A stretch of DNA of 64,000 bases from Mrakia gelida (taxonomy: Eukaryota > Basidiomycota > Tremellomycetes > Cystofilobasidiales > Mrakiaceae): assembly GCA_024345305.1 (NCBI GenBank), contig BRON01000013.1, positions 372,001 to 436,000 of the forward strand, written 5' to 3'. Made by a program: the position numbers and the translations under genes. Within the stretch, counting starts at the first letter, position 1, and the number at the start of each line of letters is the position of its first letter. Below are positions 45,097 to 55,208 of this stretch, piece after piece. A model generated the notes under the pieces. That model was not told the origin of the DNA. It saw only the letters and a list, made by a program, of their open reading frames with translations, and did no database searches.

Positions 45097-48000
45097 ATGG
45101 TCGACTCAAACCCTACCTCGTCTACATCTACCATCCCTTCCGACTTCGCGTCCCTCCTAGAAACCGTTCAGGATCCCTCCTGGCTGATCCAAGCAGCTCT
45201 CGCCATCTCCACCCCTTCCCTTCCCTCCTCCTCCTCCTCCCCGCCTCTCGACGCTCGCTTGATCAAGACAGCCATCGACAAAGCATGGTCAGCAACTTCT
45301 TCTTGGATACCGCCACCTGAAATCGAGGTCGGGGACGAGGACGGTGTTGATGTTGAGCTCCAGGAGAGGTTGGGAGCGAGGAAGGAGCTCGCGAGAAGGA
45401 GGAGGAGGTTGGCAACTTGGTTCGAGTTCGATGGAGCCACTTCTCTGGGAGAGAGCAGCTCAGCGAAGGAGGACATCAAGGAGGAAGAGGAGGAGTTTCC
45501 TCTGGATCTGGACGACGATCCTTGGGCGGACAACAGCGACGAAGAGGAGGAGAAGGAGGACGAGAAGGAAGCTCAAGTCGACCCTCCCTCGTCATCACCA
45601 CCATCTACACCTCGTTCACCACTCCCCTTCGATCTCCCAACCTTCCTAACAGCACCCCTCCTCCACCTCGCACTCCTCCTCGCCACTCCATCTCAACTTC
45701 CAAACCTGCATGTCCTCGTTCGCAACCACTCCGCCTCCCTCCTCCCTCACCGATTCACCCTCCTCGAAGCCATCCCAGACTGGATCCCGCCAGATCAGTT
45801 TCATCGACTACTACCAAGATGCGACGATACGTCAGGACTCGAGGCAAGCTGGGCCTCAGAGCTGGAGCCAGTCGCCGTCTTCACGTCAGAGGAGGAGGAG
45901 GAACCCGTCGAGGAGAGGGAGGAAGACGAGCTCAACGCAACCATCACCTCTCGTCCCTTCCCTCTTCCCTCCAACCTCGTCTCCGACTGGTATCGCACTC
46001 GAATCGAATCCATCGAATGCAAGTCAGGACTTGTCGACATCTCCCTCGCCTACGTCCAACACGCCGCCTCCCTAGGAGTCCCCTCCCTCGACTCTCTCGG
46101 CGAGGATCTCTCCCTTCTCTCTCGCCTCGTCTACGACAGTCGTACCCTCGCAGCCTCCTCCTCTTCCTCCTCCCTCCCACTCCCCCCTTCCAAACCCCTC
46201 GACGACGACACCTGGACCCTCGCTCGATGGAGAACCGCCTCCCCAGAGGAAGCGACCAAAGCCTACCTCCGTCACGCAACACCCGAAACCGTCGTCCCTC
46301 TCATCCAAACCCTCCTCCTCCCCTACCTCTTCGTCCTCCTCTCAAGATCAGAACGAACCGACTCCCCCGACCCAACCATCCCAACCCGACTCATCCAGTA
46401 CTGGATCCTCGACGAAGGAACAACCTTGGAACTCGTCGCAGAAGTCTTCGCGAAGAGCAAAGCAACCCTCCCTGAGAACGAACGGATCCTCAAGAAGGAC
46501 GAGGAAGTCGCGAGACTCGCTTTGGCGATCCTCTACGGGAACCGACAGACGAACCGATGGGACGAGATGAGTCGAGTGTTCGAGTGCCTACCGGCTTGGT
46601 CGTTCGGTCCTGAGGATCACGAAGATGGAGAAGGAGCGACGACCCTCCTCGCTCTCGCTCAGTTCCTTCGTCCGACACCTACGTCTCCGCCACCTCCTCC
46701 TTCGTCTCTCTACACCTTCTTCCATCCCCTCGGAGCTCCATCGTTATCCCTCCTCCTCGACTCCCTCGACGTGCATCTCGAGTCCGCCGAGACCCTCTCG
46801 AGATGGGGGGTGCCTGCTCCGCTGGGCTGGTTCATCCTATCCGCTCAGGATCGGTCCGAGCAGTTCGCGTGGGCGACGAGGATGGCTAGACGGGGTGGGG
46901 AGAGGGCGGAGGCGAATCAGGCTGCTGCGAAGGGGAAGGTTGTGGTGGAGGGATGGGAGGCTTTGTTGAGGGACATGAAGAAGCTGAGAGGGGGGTCGGG
47001 AGGAGACGATGGAGTTGCGGGAGCATTTCGGTTGTTGGAGGAGGTGGAGGTGGTGAAGTTGTTCTTTGGAGGATTATTGAGCTCTGGAAGTGAGTACTCG
47101 GTCCCTACTCTGCCGTCCTCCCGGAGTCTCGACGCGTCCTGATCCTCTCCTCCCTTCGTCGCGTTCTATTCAGACTTCGCTCTCGCCAAAACGATGCTCT
47201 ACGCTCGACCAGCCCCTCTGGATCGCTCGACGATGGAACATCTGGTCCTAGCTGCCTCCGTCGAGTTCTACGAGAACGCTGAAACTGGAAACCTGCACGA
47301 GGGAGAGATGAAGCTCGCCTACGCCTGGTGAGTAGCGTCTCCGTCGCCCAGTCCTCCTTTCCCCTTCGCCTCGCTGATTTAATATCCTCTCCTCGAATTC
47401 CAGCCTCTCGGTCGTCACTCCTCCTACCCCAGCCATCAAACGCGAACAAGCCTTCATCGAAGCGACCTCCAAAATCACCTCCTACAACCTCCTCTCCTCG
47501 TCGAACAACCCTCTCTCCCCTCTCGAGATCCGGCTCTCCAAAGATCGACTCTCCCTCGTCTCTCAGGTTCTCTCCTCGTCCGACGACGCCTACAAGCACC
47601 CCGAAGTCATCCTCGATCTCGTCGACAAGCTCGGATTCGACAAGGACGACGGAGCGAAGGTCAAGGCTCTCGGGATGTGCTCGGACGCGGCAGTTCAGTC
47701 GGGCGATTGGGAGAAGGGAGTCGAGTTTGTGGAGAGGATGGTGGAGATTGTGGGTGGGTTTGAGAAGAGCAAGAGGAGAAAGCTCGCAGCCGCGGCGGGA
47801 GGAGGAGCATCAACCACCGCTCATTCGAGGTCGATCTCGTCGTCGTCGTCGTCGGTCCCAGGAGGGACGAGCAAGGAGGAGCAAGCGACTTCGATGGACG
47901 AGGCTATCGAGGTCTGCTGGAAGACGGCTTTCCAGCTCGGGAGGCAGACGGAGTTCGACGACGTGGAGAGGAAGATGGCTCTCGTCGGACACGCTCTCAC

Positions 48001-48535
48001 CTTCTGTCCCAGCGATTCGATCTCGGACCTCCTCGTCGCTTGGAAGAAGGTTGAGGAGGACGCGTCCAAACCTCGTTCCAGCACCATCACCTCCTCCTCG
48101 AACCAACACTCCCTCGGCCTCGGATCACCCTTCGCCAACTCGTCGTCGTCGTCCAACGGACAGAACACCTCCGCCGAACAGCATGCGAGGGATCGGAAAC
48201 GAGACATGGCAGCTCGAGCAGCAGCGCGGACGTTCTCTTCCCTCTCCTCTTCCCTCTCCTCCTTCCGACCTCTTGCGGTCTCGTCGGCGTCGTCAGCATC
48301 GGTTCCTCGGTCGGCAAGTCCAGCAGGATCGTCGTCGTTCAGGTCGGAGAACGGTGGAGAGGGAGGAGGGGGAGGAAGAAGGTCGTTCGAAGGTGGACCT
48401 TCGGTGGCGAGTTTGTTTGGGAGTGTGCAGCAGGGAGAGGAGGAGATTCTGAATCATGGGAGGAGAGCTTTGACGAGGGGTGTGGGGTGGTTGTTGGGAG
48501 CTAGTGAGACGGAGATGGGAGGGGATGTGATCTGA
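45097..48535 (+). CDS. SEC39: Sec39-domain protein (Dsl1 tethering complex)
   Basis: Three exons, 45097..47089, 47174..47327 and 47404..48535 (1092 aa). The start MVDSNPTSS is the first in-frame ATG. An acidic insert (EEEEEFPLDLDDDPWADNSD) lies near residue 130. The Sec39 region is an all-helical repeat: NLHVLVRNHSASLLPHRFTL, WIPPDQFHRLLP, LVSDWYRTRIESIECKSGLV and DISLAYVQHAASLG. Later segments are DFALAKTMLYARPAPLDRST, EHLVLAASVEFYENAETGN and HPEVILDLVDKLGFDKDDGA. The C-terminal 200 aa are Ser/Gly-rich and disordered. Sec39/NBAS is the scaffold of the Dsl1 complex that tethers Golgi-derived COPI vesicles at the ER; Sec39-domain proteins are peripheral. Length is greater than yeast Sec39 (about 700 aa), mostly through acidic and Ser-rich insertions. 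No membrane segments are seen. Confidence 0.78.
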
Positions 48536-48759
48536 TGGAGTGACGTTCAAAACACGTTGATGGCTCTTCTGGAAGGTTGCTTGGTATAGAAGCTTGTAGA
48601 GCTATCTTCACCGTGCTCTGAAGTGGCAGCTCTTTCGCTGGAGCACGCGCTGGAGGAAAGCAGGACGCCGCTCGACGCGTCTCGTTTTTGAAGAACGGAT
48701 CGCATCAGAGAAAGAGTACAAGAAGGAAGGAGGAAGCTAAGCGACCAACTGAAGAGTGC

Positions 48760-50378
48760 TCAGGCATTCTTGGGGACGAACTCGAGGGCCGAGGAGGTCT
48801 GGCGAGAAAGAAAGAACAAAGAGAACGGTGAGCGAGCGGAACGAACGCGACCCAAAGTCTGAACGTCGAGCTCACCATCATTCCTCCTCCGTCGAGACTG
48901 ATCGAGGTTCCGTTGACGTACTCTCCCGCCCTCGAGATGAGCCAGATGACCGTTCCGCCTGATCGGATCAATACAGGGAGAGGCGGTCAGCGAGGCGAAG
49001 CAAAACGACGAAACACAAAAAACGAGGACGAGGCCGAACCGACGTCTTCAGCAGTTCCGAATCGGTCTGAATTGAGAGACGAGGTCAGCTTATATATGTC
49101 GGAGAGAGAAAGGAGGTAGATACTCACGCGAAGGCGTGACGTGCAGGTGAGCTCTCGCCCAAGGCTGCTCCTTGATCGCGTCGAGAGATCCGCCGCTCAT
49201 TTCAGAGGGGAAGATGTTGGGAAGGATGGCGACGCATCGAATTCCGGCGGGGATGAGTCGAGAAGCGAGGACTCGAGCCATGTGGAGAGCTACAAAAGGA
49301 GGGGGGGAGAGAGTCAGAAACACGCGTCGAGGAGAAGAGGGACAAAGACGAAGTTGACGAACCGCCTGCCTTGCTCGCCTGCGAGACGAAAACGTAGAGA
49401 AAGATCAGCAACAAGGTTGGAACATCGAATAAAGCTCGAACTTACCATGTAAGAAGGGGAGAGAAACCTGCACGAAAAGGAAACGGACTGAGTCGCGGCT
49501 GGTCTTGACGCGGCAGGTTTTTGCCTCGACTCACTCTTCGACGATCAGAGAAGCGACCGACGCGAAGTTGACGACCACAGGAGATCCCTCGGACTTCATG
49601 AGAAGAGGCATGAACCTGACCTAAAGGGGAGAAAGCGAGTCAGTTGTGCCGAAGCGAAAGACGCGTCGACCGAGCTTTGGACTCGAGGAGAAACGAGACT
49701 GGCGGTCATGAAGTAGGCGGCAGCTTCGTTGAGTTGAGAGCTCTCGGTGAAGTCGGAGACTGGAAAGGAGAAAAAGTAGAGGGTCAGTTGAGGAAGGTCG
49801 AGACGCGTCGCGAGCCGTGCATTTAGCGACTCACACTCAGAACTCCAGAGACTCTCGTGGACCTTGATGGGATCGGTAGCATCGTCGGCTCTGATGGGAA
49901 GGAACTTCTGAAGTCCGGCGTTGTTCTGAAGGTAGAAAAAGGAAGATGCGAATGAGCTTCCAGTTCGAGAAGGGGGAGCGAGGAATGGGCGAAGTTGAGG
50001 AAGCCTCACGATGAGAGCATCGACTTTTCCAGTCTGCGTTTCGACTTGGTGGTAGATCTCCTCGATCGACGATTTGGAAGTGACATCTCCTTGGACGCTG
50101 GAGGGCGCCAGAGATCAGCCTCGAGGAGGAGGGTGAGCTCGGCGACGAACTTTCAACACTACTCACGGAATCACTTTCCCCTCCAAACCAGCAGCACTCT
50201 TCGCGACCTCCTCGAGATTCGAGAGCCGTCTACCGACGATGAAGACTTTCGCTCCGTTTTGAGCAAGAGCGAGCGTCATGTCTCGACCGAGTCCACTCCC
50301 TCCTCCCGTGAGAACGACGACCTTGCCCCTGACGCTGAAGAGGTTTCCGACTGAGAATCGAGAGAGGTCGATGGACAT
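48760..50378 (-). CDS. Short-chain dehydrogenase/reductase, RhlG-like
   Basis: It starts MSIDLSRFSVGNLFSVRGK at 50378. The cofactor motif is VVVLTGGGSGLGRDMTLALA, then NGAKVFIVGRR (an Arg pair after beta-2 favours NADP). VQGDVTSKSSIEEIYHQVE and NNAGLQKFLPI follow, then the catalytic Ser region VVVNFASVASLIVEE. The Tyr/Lys motif is assembled over two microexons: a 23-nt exon ending SPSYM and a 16-nt exon (49378..49363) giving ASKAG, so YMASK is intact. Then come ALHMARVLASRLIPAGIRC, VAILPNIFPSEMSGGSLDAI, NGTSISLDGGGMM and the end SSALEFVPKNA. The fold is classical SDR, about 300 aa, resembling fungal proteins annotated as rhamnolipid-type 3-oxoacyl reductases. The substrate is unknown. Roughly nine introns. 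Confidence 0.88.
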
Positions 50379-50518
50379 GTTTGGTTGAGATGGTAGGGAT
50401 ATGGTGAGCGTTCGAGAGGAGGAAGGGAGAGAGGTCGAATCGAGCTTTCGGGAAGGGGGACAGCTGATCTCAGCAGAAGATGCTGAGGCAAGCTCGAACC
50501 TCACGGGCGGAAATCGGA

Positions 50519-52183
50519 TCAAGATCTGGGCGACTGCTTTTCCTCCCATGACCTGAACCAAGCCAGGAAGGCCGCGGCGATTTTCGCCTGACCTTGAGGA
50601 TTTGGATGGTTGTCCCTGCAAGGAAAGGAGTCGAGAGCGAGTAAGCGAGATCGACGTCGAAGACGAACGGACGACGCGTCGAGACGAGACTCACTCAGGA
50701 CGCGAATCTCCCCATTTCGTCCACTTCGACGCGTCGACCAGGAAGACTGAGTGATCTCCTTGCGAGTTCCTGTAGGCGATGAAGGTCAGCGACTAGGCGA
50801 GATGAGCATTACAATAGAAACTGACCTCTCGTCGACGACCTCCTCGAAGATCGTCGGAAACCAGTGGATGTTCTCCACTCCCTCCGACTGAGGCCATCCT
50901 ATCGAGGAGACGACGAAGATCGGCTGAGTTTCGCGTAGCGACCGAAGGGTAGTGAGAAAGGTGGACAGAGCGACCTTGAACTGCTCAGGCGAGGTTCTGT
51001 CGAGGAAAAGAAAAGTGGGTCAGTGGACGCGACAAGTTCGTGAGCAAACGAAGAGCTCACTTGATCTCCGATCCTCCCTCGGAATGGTCGTTGGCACCGA
51101 GAAGAATCACAAGATGGGTAGGAGTAGGCTGCTGTTCAGAGAAGTCGAACGGTGTGGTGGGCCTGTCGACCTTCGAGGGATCGTTGTAGAAGCCTGACGC
51201 GAGCGGGTCAGCGACGCGTCAACTCGCACGAGCCTCGAGAAAGGCACCGAGCTCACCTGAGTCTTCGACTTGAGTGTACTGAAAGAGCATTCCTCTCTCG
51301 TTCCCCCAGCAGGGCTTGTCGACGAGAGCCATTCCAGGTTGAGCAGGCGTCGTGATCTCGGCGTTGAGCTGCCGTCGAAGTCGAATGGAGTGAGCTTTCC
51401 AGAACCGAGGGAAGGCGAAGGAAATCACGATACTCACAGCATCCGCGACTTGGTATCCCCAAGATCCTACTGCACCGACTGGGGTGTAAAGTCCTCCTGC
51501 CTGCGAAGGAGAGTTCGACGACGTGTCAGCGAAGTCGACTCACTCCAAATCGAGGAGTCGGCAGCAGAGCGGACGAGGATAGACTGACCGTCAAGCTATC
51601 ACCAATGATCTCGAATGCCAGAGGTTTAGGCTTGTACTGCTCCAGATGATGGCTCTGTGGACGTGAGCAACGGAATCCTAGTCAGTTTTGACTTGAGCTC
51701 GCGCTCTCCTGCCTCGGTTCGTCGTTCAAGGTCAAAAAAAAGAGCTGACCTCTTCGACCTCGATTTCAAGAAGCTCCAAGCGATTGTTCTGATAGTCGGC
51801 GGAGACGATCCTGACCGCACTGCTTCCCTGACTCGAAGAGGGAGGAAGAACGACGACGTTTCTCCCTTCTTTGACTTCGAGATTGACCCAATCTTTAGTT
51901 GAGTTGACGGAGACAGAGATGGTCGTCGAAGGCGAAGTTGTTTTGGATCCGAGAAGCAGAGTGATTTGAGAAGGCTGAGAGTCGAACTGACTGAGAAAGG
52001 GACGAAAACGAGAGAGGAAGAAAGGTCAGCTCGAAGGAAGAGGAAGAGGATTCGAGCTCGAGGAAGAAGCAGATCGACTCACAGAATCAAGCCCGTTCCC
52101 GACCACCAAGAGCAATGAGAGGCGTCCCAGCGTCCGTTGTAGAAGATCAGAGGATGATCTGGTGGTATGAGCTGAGGAGACAT
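50519..52183 (-). CDS. SGNH/GDSL-type esterase, CE2-like
   Basis: The start MSPQLIPPDHPLIFYNGRWD at 52183 lies directly in the sugar-binding-like N-terminal domain (HCSWWSGTGLIL; NSTKDWVNLEVKEGRNVVV). The SGNH blocks are all visible: FEIIGDSLTVAGG (block I Ser), GSWGYQVADALNAEI (block II Gly), LVILLGANDHSEGG (block III Asn) and DNHPNPQGQAKIAAAF (block V Asp and His). It ends EEKQSPRS. The catalytic Ser, Asp and His are therefore intact. The layout, a beta domain then an SGNH domain, is that of CE2-type acetyl esterases acting on acetylated polysaccharides or similar esters. No signal peptide is seen with this start; an upstream ATG at 52377 exists but has no clean splice. It lies head to tail with the SDR gene, 140 bp apart. 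Confidence 0.8.
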
Positions 52184-52590
52184 GCTCGTGGTTGGAAGGG
52201 AACGAAGACGAAGAAGAAAGAAGGGCTGAAGTGCTCGGCAGTTCCTCGGAATGGAAGGGAGGTCGAGGAGGTCGAGGATGTCAGCATAGAGAGAAAGCTG
52301 AAGAGAGAGTCTGTAGAGGTGTTGAGGGGGACCGTAGGGTCTCTCGAGCCCAAAGAAACCTCAAAGAGAAGAGTCATGCAAATCTCGTGAGCAGGCGTAG
52401 CGTCGTCGTCTTTTCGTTACCGAGTTCCCATTTCTCGCACGGCCAGCAGATCTAAGACGACGGTCAGAGCCAACGAGAAAGCGAATCAGCGTCCTAGTTT
52501 TGCTGAGCGCGGGAGAGAGCCAGAGGGAACGAGGAAAGTCACTTCATCGAGATCGAACCGACGCGTCGCGAAATCAACTCACCTCCCTCA
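52184..52590. promoter_or_regulatory. Upstream region of the esterase gene and 3' side of MYND copy B
   Basis: About 400 bp between two minus-strand genes. A minus-strand frame from 52377 (MTLLFEVSLGSRDPTVPLN) runs toward the esterase start and could be an alternative first exon, but no standard donor joins it. One GACGCGTC lies near 52560, on the copy B side. Confidence 0.35.
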
Positions 52591-53650
52591 TCAACCCCAG
52601 TTCGTCTCGTTCCATTCATGAAGCTTCTTCAGCGCCTTACAGTCCTTTTTGTGCGTTGGCCAGTGAGATGTTTGGCACTCCTGTGATCGAGAAGAGCAAG
52701 CAAAGCGAGAGGAGGGTCACCGGGCTGGTCCTTCTGTCTCGAGCCACCATCGAATCGGATGCTTCGATCAAGACGGGCTCGACGCAAGGAAAGAAATGAC
52801 TCGAGCGTTACTATACATCCTAGAGAGAGAAAGAGCTTACCTTACTGCAGTACCGCGAGGAGCAGCGCGAGCAACCCATCTTCGAATCCTTGCCGCACGA
52901 GCTGCACGCCATGATCCTCTCCTGATCGTTGGCGTCTCGAAGCTGATGATTCAGTTGTCGGAGTCGTCGAACGGGTACGGGGATCATCTGGAAGCAGCGA
53001 ACGGAAGGAAGTGAGTTCAGCTGGCAGACACGAAACGGACGCGTGCGTCGAATCGGACTCACCCACTGTATCCACATCCTCGACCGTGAACCCCATTCTC
53101 CTATCGGGAAAGGGCTTGACCATAGCATTCTTGAGTACCAACGTCCTTCCGACCCGTACGCCCAGCCTCTCCACGTCCTCTCGAGCGTTGGGAGTGTGGA
53201 AAGCGACCATTGTTGGAGTATCCGAGCCGTCGATAAGGGTGAAGTAGGGCACGACGGTTTGTCCTCGACCTTGATAGCCCACTTCTGTGACCTGGAAGCG
53301 CGGTAGATCAGTGCGAGAGGTCAGTGAGAGGACGAGACGAGCGAAGAGGAAGGAGGGAAGAGGGAGGAAGTACTCGATGTCGAGAGAGCTCACATCTAGC
53401 AGCCAAACCCAGGACTCTCCGGGCTCAGGAGGGAGTACAGGCGAGTGTGAGAGGGCTATAAACTTGATCTTGTCGTCCAAGTCCTGTTCCAGTCGGATAG
53501 AGAAAGCGGGGGACGAGAGGGAATGAGGAGGAAGGGACAGAGGAGAGGTCAGCTTGAGCTCGAACTCTCGCCTCCGTCTACTGCGACACATCTAGCCATG
53601 CTTGAACGTCTTTATTTACGAACGAGAGTGTATGAGGTGAGCGCGCTCAT
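52591..53650 (-). CDS. MYND zinc-finger protein, copy B
   Basis: Five exons: 53650..53624 (27 nt), 53483..53394 (90), 53291..53067 (225), 52987..52841 (147) and 52680..52591 (90); 192 aa. It starts MSALTSYTL, matching MASTITYTL of copy A. Then come ESWVWLLD, PTMVAFHTPNAREDVERLGV, VGRTLVLKNAMVKPFPDRR, GFTVEDVDT and the helix VRRLRQLNHQLRDANDQER. The MYND finger is CSSCGKDSKMGCSRCSSRYC, SKECQTSHWPTHKKDC, with all ligands present. The end KLHEWNETNWG parallels KLREWNTTEWW in copy A. Donors are GTTCGT, GTGAGC, GTGGGT and GTAAGC. Function is as for copy A: a presumed protein-interaction finger on an unnamed beta-rich domain. Confidence 0.85.
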
Positions 53651-55208
53651 GTTTCAGCTCGCTTGGACGTGGATGGAAGAGGAGGGAAGCTGATGGCGGC
53701 GGGAGGGAAGGAGCGTCGAGCTCACGAATCTCCCTTCTCTCACAAACGGCCAGGTCCTCTCGAGCGACGCCGGAGGCGAATTCGGATTGATTCCTATCGA
53801 ACATCCTCTCGCAGAGTGGACTCGCCATGCATTCATCTGTGAGTCTCTACCCGATGGCTGAAGAAGAAGGGGGAAACCAAAAGGATCGAGCTCACCTTCA
53901 TTCTCCTCGTTCCCTTCATCCCCCGTGCCCTCTTCTCTATTCAGAGCTCGACAAGTGCCGCCCTCGTGGTCCATCTCGGGAACTCAACTAACTCACATCC
54001 ATCACAGCTCTCTATATCGCTGTCGTCACACGCTGGCCTCCGTGTCTGTCGCTCGTTCGAGGGTGAGCTCTCCTCCCCGTTCCTCCCTCCCCCTCGCCTC
54101 CCTCGAACGACTCCTCTGTTGAGCAGGGTGAGCTCGTGCGTTCAGCTAAATGCATGTGCTTTGGCTACCGATCCCCATACAGCTGTCCTGTTCTTTCGTT
54201 CGTCCCTCCTCGGCTGCAGTTGGAAACCTCAAGAGGACGAATCAGAGCTGCTCCCCTCCCTCCTCGCCTCCCTTCTTCCTTGCTTCCTCCTCCTCGCTGA
54301 CGCCTCTCTGAACATTTTAGACGCCTGAATTGAGGTCTCGTATATATCCAGCCACCAGGACAGGACTGCGACTCGCGAAGGAGCAAGGTCCCATTGGTTC
54401 AAACGACCTTCCCTCTTACTTCTCAGTCCTTCCCATCGATCTCGCTCAACATCTCACCCGAGTCCTCCCGGGGTCTGTACTAGCGCAGGAACCTCAAACC
54501 ACGGGGAATTTGATCGCATGGGACAGAGAATAGACAGGGTCGAGCGGGGTGGACGATCTCCTGAAGGCATCGGAGGGAGCGAATGAGAAGTGAGTCGCGT
54601 CTCGTCGTTCGTCGTTCACGAGAGCGAGGAACCTGCCTCAAAAGCCGATTTTCACCCTCTTTTCTCGACCTCGGCTCAGATGAGTCTCTCGGTTACCAAA
54701 GGGAGCTAAGAGGTGAAGCTTTTTCGCATGAACTGATCGCAATGGGGGCGAGAAGACGGGGAAGGAGGGGCGAGGACCCACGCCACTTTATCTGGGTATC
54801 TGATGTCCGTACAACTTTGTTCCTTTCTCCCTGCCTTCTTAGAATGATATGCTGACTCTCTTTCCTTCCCTCCTTCCGTTTCTTCAGCAGGAGTCTTCGC
54901 TCGAGCTCATTCCAACGTCGAGACGCGTCTGCCTTCGTCCGTCGACGTCGTCGTGCTTCTTGACGTTCGCCTGGCTCTACCAATTGCTACCTCGGCCCAC
55001 TGCGAGTCTAAGGGATCCCGGTCGTCTATTTCGAGTGCATGGATCCTGATACCCACCCTCCAATCAGATCAGATTTCGGAGGGGGAGATCCTCGCCAAAA
55101 GATCGCTTTTTCATTCATGGGGCAGGAGAAAAAACTGACACCTTCCTCCTTAACCACCACTCTTCCCTCCTCTTTAACTCCGCCTTCCTCTTCTTCTCCT
55201 TCTCAACC
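53651..55208. promoter_or_regulatory. Long region upstream of MYND copy B (-) and ferric reductase (+)
   Basis: About 1.56 kb between divergent starts. On the minus strand a two-exon frame begins at 53974 (MDHEGGTCRALNREEGTGDE; exons 53974..53896 and 53836..53726, donors GTGAGC), possibly a spliced leader with an upstream ORF. On the plus strand a short frame, 54330-54533, reads MRSRIYPATRTGLRLAKEQG and then SYFSVLPIDLAQHLTRVLPG; it has no clear partners. The last 100 bp before 55209 are a C/T-rich leader. Nothing here is firm enough to call as a gene. Confidence 0.35.

Noticed and set aside
45417..48452. Two long frames (352 and 374 codons) inside the Sec39 gene
   Set aside because: Both are Arg/Pro/Ser shadows of the Sec39 reading frame, with abnormal composition and no homology-like motifs.
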